DNA of 64,000 nucleotides from Peribolospora baueri. Lineage: Eukaryota > Basidiomycota > Peribolosporomycetes > Peribolosporales > Peribolosporaceae. The DNA is taken from contig JAMDHS010000071.1 of NCBI GenBank assembly GCA_029717555.1, forward strand, positions 46,001 to 110,000, written 5' to 3'. The first letter of the stretch is position 1. Each line of letters begins with the position of its first letter. A model generated the notes under the pieces. The model saw only the letters and a program-made list of their open reading frames with translations. It ran no database searches and was not told the origin of the DNA. Of the stretch, positions 33,596 through 43,557 are shown piece after piece. Made by a program: the position numbers and the translations under genes.

Positions 33596-34696
33596 TCACT
33601 GGCTCTTGGACGCACCTCCGCCCGCCTTCCTCGCCCTCCCGACAGCGTCCTTGGCGCCCTGTTTGGCCACTGCACCGGCCTTCTTGAACCTCTTCGCCCA
33701 GCCCACCTTGGCGAGCCACTTGACAATCGAAGGCGTAATAGCGGCGGTGAGGCCGATGCGAATGGGAAGGAGGAGGGACTTGTGGATGGTGTAGGCGAGG
33801 ATGGCCTCTGTCCAGAGCAAACTCGAACCCGTCTCGCCAGCGCCCGGTTTGCGCTCCTGCCCACGCTCGCCCCCGTCCTCGTGCGCATCTTGAGATGCAG
33901 AAGAGGCGCCGACGTCAGCCTCTCCACCGCCGACGTTGCCGAAAGGCAGCCGTTCCCGAACCCAGTCCTCCACGTCGCGGACGTAATCGGCGCCCAAGAG
34001 ATGGATGGCGACAAAGACGGCGGAGAAGTCGAGGAAGGATATGATCAGGTACACTCCCAGGGCGTACCAGCCATACTTCTTCGTCAGAAGACGGAAGCGC
34101 TCTCGCAGAGTGCGGGGCTGTTCGGGGGACGGGTCTGGATCGGGGTGGTCGGTATTCGAGTTGTCCTGTTCGGATTCCGAGGCCGTCTTCTCTGATGATG
34201 AAGTGGAAGCGGGAGCGGAAGCCTTGGCCGTCGCAGCAGGGGAGGTGGAAGCGAGGGAGGGAGGGAAAGAGAAGAAAGTCCGCTGGGGAAAGCGTGTTCG
34301 TATGAGGGGGAAGAGGGCAACAGACCGGGACGCGGAGGGGGAGAGAGCAGAGAAACGTGGCAGCAACAAAGATTGTCCGTGCCCCGCGAGGCCAGCTGGA
34401 AGATGAGGAGACAGGGCTGAGATAGAAAATGAAACGGGGGCGGCCATCGATCTTCGCGCGGACGGCGAGGCGGGCGAAGGTGCCCTCGAGTAGAACAAGC
34501 GTCGAGCGGCGTCGAACGGGCCAAGGAGAGCTCGTGAATGGAGAGAAGAGACAGAGCTCATGCTGGCATCTCCATTGGAGCTGTATGCGGTCTTCAGCGC
34601 CCACGAGCTCGACAACGGTCGTCGTAGGTGAAGCGCGAAAGAGGAAGAAGAGGTGCCGGTGCGCACGAATGCCAATCGTCCAAGGGGGACCGCCAT
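33596..34696 (-). CDS. DUF1279 / FAM210-type mitochondrial membrane protein
   Basis: A single open frame of 366 residues starts MAVPLGRLAFVRTGTSSSSF, a basic, Ser-rich mitochondrial presequence. Further in-frame Met residues exist downstream. The DUF1279 core is RERFRLLTKKYGWYALGVYL followed by IISFLDFSAVFVAIHLLGAD, with one clear membrane helix. A second hydrophobic part is ILAYTIHKSLLLPIRIGLTA, then AITPSIVKWLAKVGWAKRFK. This arrangement is that of FAM210A/B and yeast Nat2-like proteins of the mitochondrial inner membrane. The C-terminal helix is basic and may form a coiled coil (FKKAGAVAKQGAKDAVGRAR). A Ser/Pro/Glu-rich linker separates the presequence from the core. The molecular function of this family is poorly defined. 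It is divergent from ISD11. Confidence 0.8.
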   Translation of the reverse strand: MAVPLGRLAFVRTGTSSSSFALHLRRPLSSSWALKTAYSSNGDASMSSVSSLHSRALLGPFDAARRLFYSRAPSPASPSARRSMAAPVSFSISALSPHLPAGLAGHGQSLLLPRFSALSPSASRSVALFPLIRTRFPQRTFFSFPPSLASTSPAATAKASAPASTSSSEKTASESEQDNSNTDHPDPDPSPEQPRTLRERFRLLTKKYGWYALGVYLIISFLDFSAVFVAIHLLGADYVRDVEDWVRERLPFGNVGGGEADVGASSASQDAHEDGGERGQERKPGAGETGSSLLWTEAILAYTIHKSLLLPIRIGLTAAITPSIVKWLAKVGWAKRFKKAGAVAKQGAKDAVGRARKAGGGASKSQ

Positions 34697-35162
34697 TGCG
34701 AGCGGGCGCCGGCTGATGGTGTGATGCGTGAAAGAATGCCGGCTTTGGCCCTTGTCGTCGTTACTGTCGCTCCGCCGCTGCCGTCGTCGTCGTCGTCGTC
34801 GTCGTCCTCGAGAAGATGGAATGCTTTCCGTTTTCTTCCAACTTCCCTCCTTCGCTGACGTCGTCCCTTGACCGATGCCTGCCGAAATGTCGGCCCGGGG
34901 CGGCTGTAGGCGGTCCTGGCCTGCTGACAAAGCGGATACAACCGGCACGTGAGAAGCCCTGGGCCCTGATCGGTGCTGCGGCGAATCCTCCTCCACTACC
35001 CGGTCCTCCTCGCCACTCTGATATCAGATGAAACGGTCGCGAACAAAGTCTGACCGACGAGCCGCACACGACGCTTCACCCCGCAACACTCACCCCACAC
35101 CCTCGTGCACATCAGCCACGCTTCGTCTGTGTGCATTATTCATCCGCAAGTCTTGCTTGATC
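34697..35162. promoter_or_regulatory. Shared upstream region of DUF1279 gene and ISD11
   Basis: 466 bases between two divergent genes for mitochondrial proteins. A (GTC) run of about nine units lies at 34780-34807. No other motif stands out. Confidence 0.45.
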
Positions 35163-35921
35163 ATGTCCGCCAATGCGGCTGTGCCCACCAAGGCGGAGCT
35201 CCTTCACCTGTATCGCCGGTACCTGAGCACTGCGAGGTCGTTCAGGTGAGCTTCTGGGAGCAAAAGGCGGAGCTCGGTGTGCCGGACGAGGTCGGCAAGA
35301 GGGACTATGTATTCCTGCTACCTGCGACGTTCACTGCGTGGGGTGGCTTGTGCCCCGTCGCTAGCAGCCCGCATCAGCAGCTGGACCACGGTGTTTAGCA
35401 CGACTGTGGTCGTCAGAGCGAACTGGATTTTTATTTTATTTTATTTTTTTTTTACTTACGCTGACCTTGACTCCAATCTTCTCGCACCCCTTCGACCTCC
35501 TCCCTCTTTTTATGGCAGCGCCTACCCCTTCCGAACCTACTTCCTTCGCCGCTCGCGTGACCTGTTCCGCTCCTCCCTCCTCCCCGCTTCCCAAGCAGCC
35601 ACCACCTCCCCTTTCTCCCGCGAAGGCGATGCGACGACGCTACACTCGCCCCCCTCTCTCAACCTCTCTACGCCCTCCTTTGCCTCAACTGCGCCCGAGG
35701 GCAGTTCAGATGCGGACCGCCTCAAGGCATTTTACGATGCGGCTGTAACGGACTTGGAAGTGCTCAAGAGGGCCGCGCTCATCAACCGCATGTACGAGGG
35801 AGAGAGGCTCGTAGTCGAGAAGCCGCAATTCATCGTCTCCGGCGGCGGTGCCGGCATGGAGGCTTCAGCCGGTGGCGGTGGGCAGCCGGATTCTGGACCC
35901 AAGGCGGCCGGCAGGCATTGA
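35163..35921 (+). CDS. ISD11: LYR-motif protein ISD11 (LYRM4)
   Basis: Isd11 binds and stabilises the cysteine desulfurase Nfs1 for Fe-S cluster assembly in mitochondria. Exon 1 (35163-35245) gives MSANAAVPTKAELLHLYRRY and LSTARSF, with the LYR tripeptide in helix 1. Exon 2 (35519-35921) continues SAYPFRTYFLRRSRDLFRSS, matching the Isd11 signature (F.AYNFR.Y..RR.RD.FR). The C-terminal helix is FYDAAVTDLEVLKRAALINR followed by MYEGERLVVEKPQFIV, equivalent to the Isd11 end that normally follows directly. Total length is 161 residues against about 90-95 in yeast and humans. The excess comes from a ~45-residue Ser/Pro-rich insertion between the two conserved parts and a Gly-rich tail. Confidence 0.9.
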
Positions 35922-36092
35922 TGGGTTCGGGGAAGGTAGTCTAGTTTTCGGCAAGATTGCTCAATGTTTTTTTTTTTCTTTTCTTTCGCGAGCGCATGGC
36001 TTTGGGGAAGCACGAGATGAAGGAGAGAGAATCGGACGATATAGGACAGACGTGCATTCTTAGTCTAGTCTGACTCGCGCGAGTCGACGCGT

Positions 36093-37437
36093 CTAGTACA
36101 CGTCGGACAGCTCAATGCCAGGTCCTTGAGTGGAGGTCAAATGCACTCGCAAGATCGGGGAATCTGCCCCAGTGGTAGCGCGACGAGGACAGATCGGTCG
36201 GGTCAGCTCACAGCTGGCTCGGATCGCGAGAAGGAACGGCAGCGCAAATCCATTCCGCTCGTGGACAAAGATGAGAGAGAAACGATCCATGGACTCACTC
36301 TTCCGACTAGTACTGCCGGTAGAAGATACGGGAGCGGCAGGAGCGGGTTTCCCCGAAGCCTGCGCTGATGCGGCAGCGGCGGCGGCCTTGAAATTGCGCA
36401 CAGAATCGAGCAAGGAGTGAACGTTTGCTGCTAGGTCTTCGATTGGGAAGTGGATCTGGTAGGAGTGTGTGGCCGAGAATGATGGCCATGGACGAGAGAA
36501 GAGAGGTCGGGAATGAACGACGCTATATGAGCAGAGCCTGGACCAAGGCATCAGCTAGCGAACACTCACCCGCCCGATGGAACTTCTGACCATCCCGTGC
36601 TTGTCCCCTCTCCAATCCAAAGCTCCCCTACTCTCCTCAATAGCCTTTCGCATGTTGTCAGTGACCGACCCCCTCTTGACGTTCGGCATGAGGCCTTTGG
36701 GACCCAGTGAGCGCGCCAGGGCACGCGAGACAGCGGGCAAGAGGGCAGGCGTGCAAAGAACCTTTGAGAAGTTGTACTTGTTTGCCGCAACCTGTGTAGA
36801 GGGTGCGGGGAGACGAGCAGAAAGGCGGTTCAAGTAAGATACGCATAAAAATAATACCAGAGATACAAGCAAAAATGGGAAGGAGGGATGCAAGCGGCCT
36901 CGATCGAACCATACTCACTTCCGGAATCATCTCCTCCCCGCCCACGACAACCTTCGCCCCCGTCTTCCTGGCCTCGTCGGCAGCCTCACCGTCGGCAAAA
37001 ACAAGGATGGTCTCCTCCTTGTTACGCGTGTCCCGGGGCAGAACGATCCGGCCTCGGAGGGCGTTCTCCCGGTCGAACGATGTCTTGATGTGGATCTCGA
37101 AAGCGCTTTGCGGGCGGGCGACCTCGAAGGCCTGCGGGGTGGATAGGATAAAGGCCAAACCGATGAGCTGAGGTCGTCAAAAACATCAATCTAGCCCCCC
37201 TTCACTCCGGCTCACCTTGAGGATGGCGGCCGCCTCCGCGAGCGGCATCGCCTCTTTCCCGATCTCTGGACGCTTGCTGCTCGACGTCTTCTTGGCCTTG
37301 AGGAGGGGCTTGGAAGTGTGCAGAGCGCGAGCGGGGACCGCGGCGACGGCGCTGGGCGAGCGAATGGAAGACGCCGGTGTCCTTCCGACCAGGGCTCGCA
37401 CACAGCGTGAGCAGGGAGAGAGGGGTGAGGAGGCCAT
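36093..37437 (-). CDS. MRPL1: Mitochondrial large-subunit ribosomal protein uL1m
   Basis: uL1 forms the mobile L1 stalk that helps release deacylated tRNA. The start MASSPLSPCSRCVRALVGRT leads a mitochondrial presequence ending in ALHTSKPLLKAKKTSS, a typical fungal cleavage region. L1 motifs follow in later exons: AFEVARPQSAFEIHIKTSFD, ALRGRIVLPRDTRNKEETIL, VFADGEAADEARKTGAKVVV, then ARSLGPKGLMPNVKRGSVTD (the conserved LGP.GLMPN.K.G) and IHFPIEDLAANVHSLLDSVR. The last exon ends HLTSTQGPGIELSDVY. There are five or six exons. It is divergent from the PAP2 gene with only ~206 bp between starts. Confidence 0.93.
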
Positions 37438-37643
37438 GTTTGAAGGGTGGTGAGGACAGGATGGAGGGTTGAAATCGTAGGATCCGAGACGGGCGGCGAT
37501 GGTGAGAAGAACGAACTGACTTGCCGCAGCACTCCTTCGTTGCCATTTCACCGTCCAGGTCCCGACCACGACGACGAGCAGGTCCAATGTCATATCATGA
37601 CCCGGCTCGCATCCCGACCATCGTCTTCACATAGTTCCCGGCC
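37438..37643. promoter_or_regulatory. Compact shared promoter of MRPL1 and PAP2 gene
   Basis: Only 206 bases separate the two divergent start codons, the shortest divergent spacing in the window. No TATA-like element is visible. Confidence 0.5.
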
Positions 37644-38536
37644 ATGGCACGCCTGTCCCCGACGTCGCCCATGCTGTGGGTTTTGAAGCATGTGAGCCCG
37701 GCAGACCGCCTCGCGAGGCGCTCTTGGTCGAGAAGAAAGGTTGAAACACGACGTCGTCTCGTTGATTTCCTCCCCTTCCTTGTTACCGACCCTCCGCACC
37801 TGCTCAGACGCAGTCCATAGTAACATCGTTGACCGCCATTGCTGTGCTTCATCTCCGCACGCCTCATGTGGTCTATTTCGTCGGCGGAGCGCTGATCACG
37901 TCGTTCACTGGTCAGTCATGAGCTCATCTTCTCGCCCGTCCAGCGGGCCTCCTGGCGTGCGAAACCCAGAACCCACGCTCATGACCGACCTCTTCTTGTT
38001 CGTGCCATCGCTACCGACTCGCCAACAAACATACAGCTAAGCTCATGAAGCGCTTCATCCGTCAGCCGCGACCGAGCAAGTCTGGGAAGAAATCGATGGG
38101 CATGCCGTCGACACACAGCGCGACGATCACTTTCATGGGCGTCTACCTCTTCCTCTGCGCTCTCTATCTTCCTCTTCATCCCGCTCTCTCTCCTTCCAGC
38201 CTCGTCTCACCCTTCAGTCTGGAGAGTACCAGTGGCTCCGCCAGGGTACGCCCCCCCACCTTTCGCGCACCTCCCCCGCCCGACGATTTCATGCGACTCC
38301 CGCCCAATCAACCCCCCCAACACTCTCTCCTCGTGGACGAGGAAACCCGCCTTCCCTTGCCCGCTCGCATTCTCCTAGCCGCCGCCCCGTTCACATTTTC
38401 TCTTCTTGTCTGCTGGTCTCGCGTCCGGCTGGGCGTGCACACTCGAAAGCAGGTCCTAGCCGGCATGGCGTTGGGTGGAGCGATCGCCCTCTGGTGGTGG
38501 TTGGCGTGGCAGAGCTGTCCGCTGGGCGCTCGTTGA
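37644..38536 (+). CDS. PAP2-family phosphatase (dolichyl-diphosphatase-like)
   Basis: Three exons (37644-37691, 37808-37910, 38037-38536) give 216 residues. The second intron uses a GTCAGT donor. The chain reads MARLSPTSPMLWVLKH, TQSIVTSLTAIAVLHLRTPH, VVYFVGGALITSFTAKLMKR. The three PAP2 catalytic motifs are present in order: KRFIRQPRP (KxxxxxxRP), GMPSTHSATITF (PSxH) and SRVRLGVHTRKQ (SRxxxxxH). Hydrophobic helices surround them (TFMGVYLFLCALYLPLHP, ILLAAAPFTFSLLVCW, VLAGMALGGAIALWWWLAW). The family removes phosphate from membrane lipid (di)phosphates. The arrangement and length fit dolichyl-diphosphatase (Cax4/DOLPP1)-like or PLPP-like enzymes of the ER, but the exact substrate cannot be read from sequence. 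The loop between PSxH and the last motif is Pro/Ser-rich and longer than usual. Confidence 0.85.
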
Positions 38537-38955
38537 ATGTGGGATGAGGGAGAGCGGCAGTCTGTGGTGGGTTGGAAGGACGGGCTTGGGGCGTAGAGGC
38601 TTGGAGCGCTGATCAGGGATGTGGAGACGGAGGTCGTGGGCCGGTATCGACGTTTCAGCGCGCTCTGAGAAACGTTTCACCCGCCGCCTCTCTCTGTTAT
38701 GATGTCGGACCAGGAAATGGAACTAGACTAGAATCGTCTATCGATCACCTGTACCGTTTTCGTCGTACGCGCTCAGACCAGACGGACGAGGAGCGGGGGT
38801 CGAATCGTTATTCCGGGGTCAGGGTATCGCAAGGCCTCTGTACAAGCTGGCAAGAAATAAAACAGAATCGTCCCAAATACGCGAAGAGAGAGAGGGGGTG
38901 TGTGTGTGTGTGTGTGAACGAGAGAGGAGAGGAATTGGCGCCCTTGGCTTCACGC
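38537..38955. other. Convergent intergenic region with (GT) run
   Basis: 419 bases between two 3' ends. It contains a (GT)9 run at about 38898-38916. No gene is seen. Confidence 0.45.
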
Positions 38956-40106
38956 TCATCGCTGAGCAGAAGCGTGCCGCTTGCGTTCCTTCTCGTCCGC
39001 GATGGCGTCCAGCTCATCCTTGCGTTTCTGCTCCTTCTTCGACCTGAAGGACGAAACCGACCTCCACAAAGAAGGTTTCTTTCTAAGATTTTCCACCGCC
39101 GGCGTTGTCGGCGGCGTCAGGTGTCGTCCGCTCGAAGAATCCCGTCCCCGGTGGTGGTGATCCCGCTCCTGCTCCCTCTCAGTCTCCCGCGTGTGCTCTT
39201 CCTCCTCGGCCATCTCTGAGTCGCGCAACGACTCTGACTCCCCGCCATCGCCTTCCGTGTTTCCTCCCCGTGCGTGTCGCGCCGGCGCCTTTGCGTCCAC
39301 GCGCACCTGGTTCGGCTTTCCATCCTCATTTTTGGCATTGTACTCGTCGGCAACGACCTCGAAGGGCGTAAAGTCGTCCGCGTCGATGACCCAAGTGCCG
39401 TCAACGAGCTTGGCAGACGGCCCGCCTCGTATGTAAAAGTGTCGGCCCTGACGCATGTGCCAGCCCGCCGAGCTGACGACCGAGGACTGGAGGAGGGACT
39501 CGATGACCGATTTGGCCGTCGTGATCGTCGAGCTGATCCCGACAAAGTTGCCGATCTACGGGTGGCCAAAGAGGGGTAAAACGAAAGGAGTACAAAGAGC
39601 GTTTTGAGCAGACTTGGAAGCGAAGGAGAGGGCGGAGGCGGACCGGGTGGGCCGGACGACGACGGCGATGGCTCACCTTGGCAATGGCGTCCCTCTTCCT
39701 GGCCACGGTTCTGAGTGCCTGCATGCCCTTGGCGGTCATTCCGCTAATGACGGCAGCCGCGCCAGCTCCTCCGGCAACGTAAACGGCGCCCGCAGCGAGA
39801 GCGAGCGAGCCGACGGTGGCAAGCACGATGGGAACGGCGACCTGCATGCGCGTGTACCTGTTCGCCGAATGGGCGTCGCCGACGCGCGCCTCGATGGTGA
39901 AGTAGACGGCGCCCACCTTGGGCGCCCAGAGGCCTGTTCGGGGCGGGACACCATTCTGGAGAAGGGGGGCGCGGTTGTCACGTCGAGGGTGAACATGCGG
40001 ACGAAATGGATATCGCGTGACTCACCTCGAAGTGGACGGGTCCGAGATGCTTGAGAGAGATGTTCAAAGGAAGATGGGTCTCGTTGACGATGTATACCTG
40101 CACCAT
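38956..40106 (-). CDS. Unknown protein with Gly/Ala-rich membrane segment
   Basis: Three exons with good junctions: MVQVYIVNETHLPLNISLKH-LGPVHFE, then NGVPPRTGLWAPKVGAVYFT and IEARVGDAHSANRYTRMQVA, then IGNFVGISSTITTAKSVIES. The first ~60 residues look like beta-strands. A hydrophobic stretch follows (VPIVLATVGSLALAAGAVYV and AGGAGAAAVISGMTA), with small-residue spacing like a glycine zipper. A second folded part reads GRHFYIRGGPSAKLVDGTWV, then IDADDFTPFEVVADEYNAKN. The C-terminal third is highly charged and probably disordered (EKERKRHASAQR at the end). I do not recognise the family. The intact splice sites and conserved-looking N-terminus argue for a real gene; the membrane role is inferred from hydrophobicity only. 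Confidence 0.7.
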
Positions 40107-41481
40107 GGCTGGGCGAGGATGACAAGGGCGCGTTGGTAGTGATGGTTGGGATTGAGGATTGGCAGAGGCGGCGCAGAAAGGAAGCAAGAGGCTGACAGCC
40201 GCACGGATTCATGGAGGGCCGATCGAAAAGACGTGTCACGTGCGGATGACTAAGCGACGAGGGCTTGAGCACGGGCCACCCTGCTATCTTCTGGTTGCCG
40301 TTGTTCGTATCGGGGTGGCCATAGCGGAGGAGGACCCGGACGTGGATGGCACCCATTTCATATGCCTACTCGCTGGAGGGGCTTTTGATTAGGTCAAGGT
40401 CAGGAATGGGGAAGCGATTGTGTAAAGGGGGGACATGTTGAAGAAGGCGCACGCGGGTGGGAGAGGAGGGCCTCTCTTCTCCACAGGTGGCGAAGACACC
40501 TCCTTCCTTCCCTCCTTACTGACTGACTGACTGACTGACGGACGGACGGACGGACTGACCGCCGGATAGCCTGGGCAGCCTAGCCTGGGCAGCCTTGGCT
40601 TGGTTTCACGGCCCCAGGTTGTGCCACCACCGTCGTGAGCCATCATATCGTTCTTGCCTTGGAGCACAAGCGACGGCAGAAGCGAATGGCCCGATAACGA
40701 AAGAAAGACGATAACGACTCGGACGTGGCGGGGCAACGCATAGAAGAGGAGAGCAGAAGGACGGCGCGGGGAAGAAAACGAGGAGAGAGGGGGCGCTCCG
40801 ATCTAGTAGACGGCGCGCGGATGCCGTCCGTACATGAGATAACGCACCCAAGAACAAGGACAAGGACAAGGACGACGACGAGGGCAAGGACGGGAATGAG
40901 GGAGAGAGAAAGCGGCACGACGAACGACCGAACGAACGGCAGACGGGACGGGACATGCGGCCCTTACTTAACCGCCACGCTCTCACGAATGAGCGATGCT
41001 CGGCAAATGAATGTCAAGAAAACCACCGGGTAGTGTGAAATTCACAGCAAGCAAATACGTAACATAAAAGACAGAAAGGCAGGCGGTGAGAGATGGGTAG
41101 ATGGATAGATACCTTGACGAGGCGCTCCATTCCGATACCCGCTCGGAAAGGAAATGCGACTTGGACGGCACGAAGGAGGATGAAGAAAGAGCACAGCACA
41201 GGGAGGTATGGATGTATGAACGGAGGAAGAGAGAAGGAAGAAGGAAGAAGGAAGAAGGAAGAAGGAAGAAGGAAGAAGGAAACAAGAGAGCGAGCTAGAA
41301 GGCAAACGACCAAACAAACGGACAACCGGACGGACGGGAAAAAAAGAAAGCGGGAGGGAAGACCGGCGTGGGGGGAGGGGGGGTAAGCGGGTATAGAATA
41401 ATGTTCGCTTACGGACGGACAGACACGCGGATGGGAGCGGTCGGCGTGCGAGCGTACAAAGTAGAGAATGTGACGTCCAGC
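40107..41481. other. Long intergenic region with several simple repeats
   Basis: About 1.4 kb. It contains a GACT/GACG tetranucleotide run (about 40518-40557), an imperfect GGACAA run (about 40856-40895) and a heptanucleotide GGAAGAA run (about 41232-41282). Long open frames here are made by the repeats, and none shows a domain. Confidence 0.45.
41232..41282. repeat. (GGAAGAA)n heptanucleotide microsatellite
   Basis: About seven units of a purine-only heptamer. The opposite strand reads as a polypyrimidine tract in the 3' flank of the mucin-like membrane gene. Confidence 0.85.
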
Positions 41482-43557
41482 TCATCCGCTCCACCTTGAC
41501 GAGCCAGGCATGGCGGGCGCGTTGGGGTCGTGTGCGTACCCGCCTCCTCCATACGGGTCCTGATGCGCGTGGTACGCTGCGCCGCCGGCGAAGGGGTCGG
41601 CCTCTAAGCCACTGCCACTGCCGTACATCCCCATCGGCTCTGCGCCAGCGGACACGGCGGCGGGCGGCGGGGCAACCATGTCGAACTCTGGGCTCGGGCC
41701 GCGCTGCAGGTCCGCATACGCTTCACCGCCGCCGCCGCCGCCGCCGGCTCCAGCGTGACCGGTCGAGTTGGTGTAGTTCTCGTGCGCCGTCGAGTACGCC
41801 TCTTGGCTGTGCGTCGACGCGGAGCGGGCGACGTTGGCACCGGCGGGGCCGTAGGCAAAGACGGGGGACGGCACGGGGGCGAGGCCGAAGGGGTAGTCAG
41901 ACGCAACGGGGTAAGGGTGGTGATCGAGCTCGGTCATGGGTTGCTCGTTCATCATCATCCTCGTGCTTCCCATGCTGGTCGGCCTGCCGGCCACGAAACT
42001 CTGGTCGCTGCCGCCGCTGCCCATCCGGCTGTGGCTTCGGTGCGCGGGCACGATGCCGCCGAGCGCCTCGTGCACGCTCTCGCTGTCCGCGCTCGCTCCG
42101 GCGCCGTGTGGGTCAAAGTCGATCGGGTTGAGCCTGTTCTCGAACCGCTTGCTCGGCGAGAACTTGGTCTTGCGAACGATCGTCCATATGGCGATGACGG
42201 CGCCGACGACGGACGCGGCGACGATGACGCCAATCAACGCGGCGTGGCCCATGCCACCACCGCTGTCGCTGTCCGCGGATGAGGCGGAAGGCGTCGGCGT
42301 TGCCGTGTCCGTGTTCGCGTCTGAGAAGGCGGCGGTGGGCGACTGGGTCGCGGTCTGCGTAAGCGTGAGGGGGCCCTGGGTGGACGCGGCGGTGGACGAG
42401 GATGTGGCGGTGGTCGAAGACGAGGACGCGAGCGAGGAGCTCGCCGAGGACTGGCTAGAAAGGCTGATGGACGAAGCTGAGATGCTGAGGGAAGACGGGG
42501 CCGATGGAGAAGCGGCGCTGGCAGAGTTGACGTCGCTGGCGCCGGCAAAGGTGATCCCGCCGATGCCGTTGTTCGGAGTGTTCGCCGGACTGTTGTTGCC
42601 GCCCGGAGCGGGCGAAGGGGCGGGCGAAGGGTTTTGGTTCCCGCCCGTGTTCCTGCCGCTACCGGGGGTCGGGTTGGCGACGTTGGGGGAGTTGGCTGGA
42701 AGGAGAACGGGGCGAAGTGGAGGTCAGTGACCGTTCGAGCACGCACTCATCCACCTCGACGCTCGGGTCTCTTTCGCCGCCAGGGAAGCGAAAAGAAATG
42801 GCAAGAGAGGAAAAGGAAAAAGAGCGGCGCCGAGTCCAGATGACTCCGACAAAAGAGACAATAAAGAAAAAGGAAAGGGGGCGGGCGACCGCTGATCCTC
42901 ACGGCTACCGGTTTGGGGGCCGCTGGCGGGGTCCGGAGATGAGGGACTGCCGAGGAGGCAGCCGAACAAGCCATTGCACGAATTGTCCGGAGTCGGGGCG
43001 CGACGGACTGGGACGTGGCGATGGGCGTCCGAGGGTGGAGGGGTGATAAGGCGAGAATGGCCGAAGCGGTGAGGACGGGAAGGGCGACGAGAAGACAGAC
43101 AAAGAGACGGCACGAGACGAGGACGACGGGCAAAGAAACGAATGGAAGAGAGACAAGCAGAAAAACCATCGAGACGCCGTTCGCAATGCGGGCGGCAAAG
43201 AACGCGAACGAGAACCCGAGTCGAACACTCACCATTACCGGGAGCCGCATTGCTGCCACCTCCATTATTCGAAGGCGGACCGGCAGCGGCGGTGGGGGAA
43301 GGGGCGTTGTTGTTTCCGCCGCCGAGGAGACCTCCAACGACGCCTCCGAGGAGGCCATCTCTCTCCTGGAGGTCATCCCCCTCTTCGACGACGATGCGGG
43401 ACACTTCGAACCCTCGGGCGGCAGCGGCGGCGTGATGTTTGCGGATCATGCGCGGCTGGGGGAGGCCGTGAGCGAGACGGTCATCGGCGAGCGTGAGGGC
43501 GGGGGAGGTGGCGGCGAGGAGGGCGAGGAGGGCGAGGAGACGCGTCCTTGAAGGCAT
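41482..43557 (-). CDS. Mucin-like single-pass membrane protein (sensor-type layout)
   Basis: The start MPSRTRLLALLALLAATSPA is a clear signal peptide. An extracellular part follows with Gly/Asn-rich stretches (GLLGGVVGGLLGGGNNNAPS) and a small exon with two Cys (DNSCNGLFGCLLGSPSSPDP). A long Ser/Thr-rich, presumably O-glycosylated region follows (SASSSLASSSSTTATSSSTA). One membrane helix is MGHAALIGVIVAASVVGAVI plus AIWTIV, followed by a basic stop-transfer and FSPSKRFENRLNPIDFDPHG. The cytosolic tail (about 200 residues) is Gly/Pro/Tyr-rich and ends MPGSSRWSG. The layout recalls fungal cell-wall stress sensors of the Mid2/Wsc type, and the (K/R)F..RLNPIDFDP motif after the helix is common in fungal single-pass proteins. 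No ligand domain is visible. About four exons; middle splice sites are approximate. Confidence 0.72.

Noticed and set aside
41936-42730. 265-residue + strand open frame
   Set aside because: It lies antisense to the mucin-like membrane gene, whose minus-strand text has a signal peptide, TM helix and consistent introns. The + frame is a GC-rich shadow.
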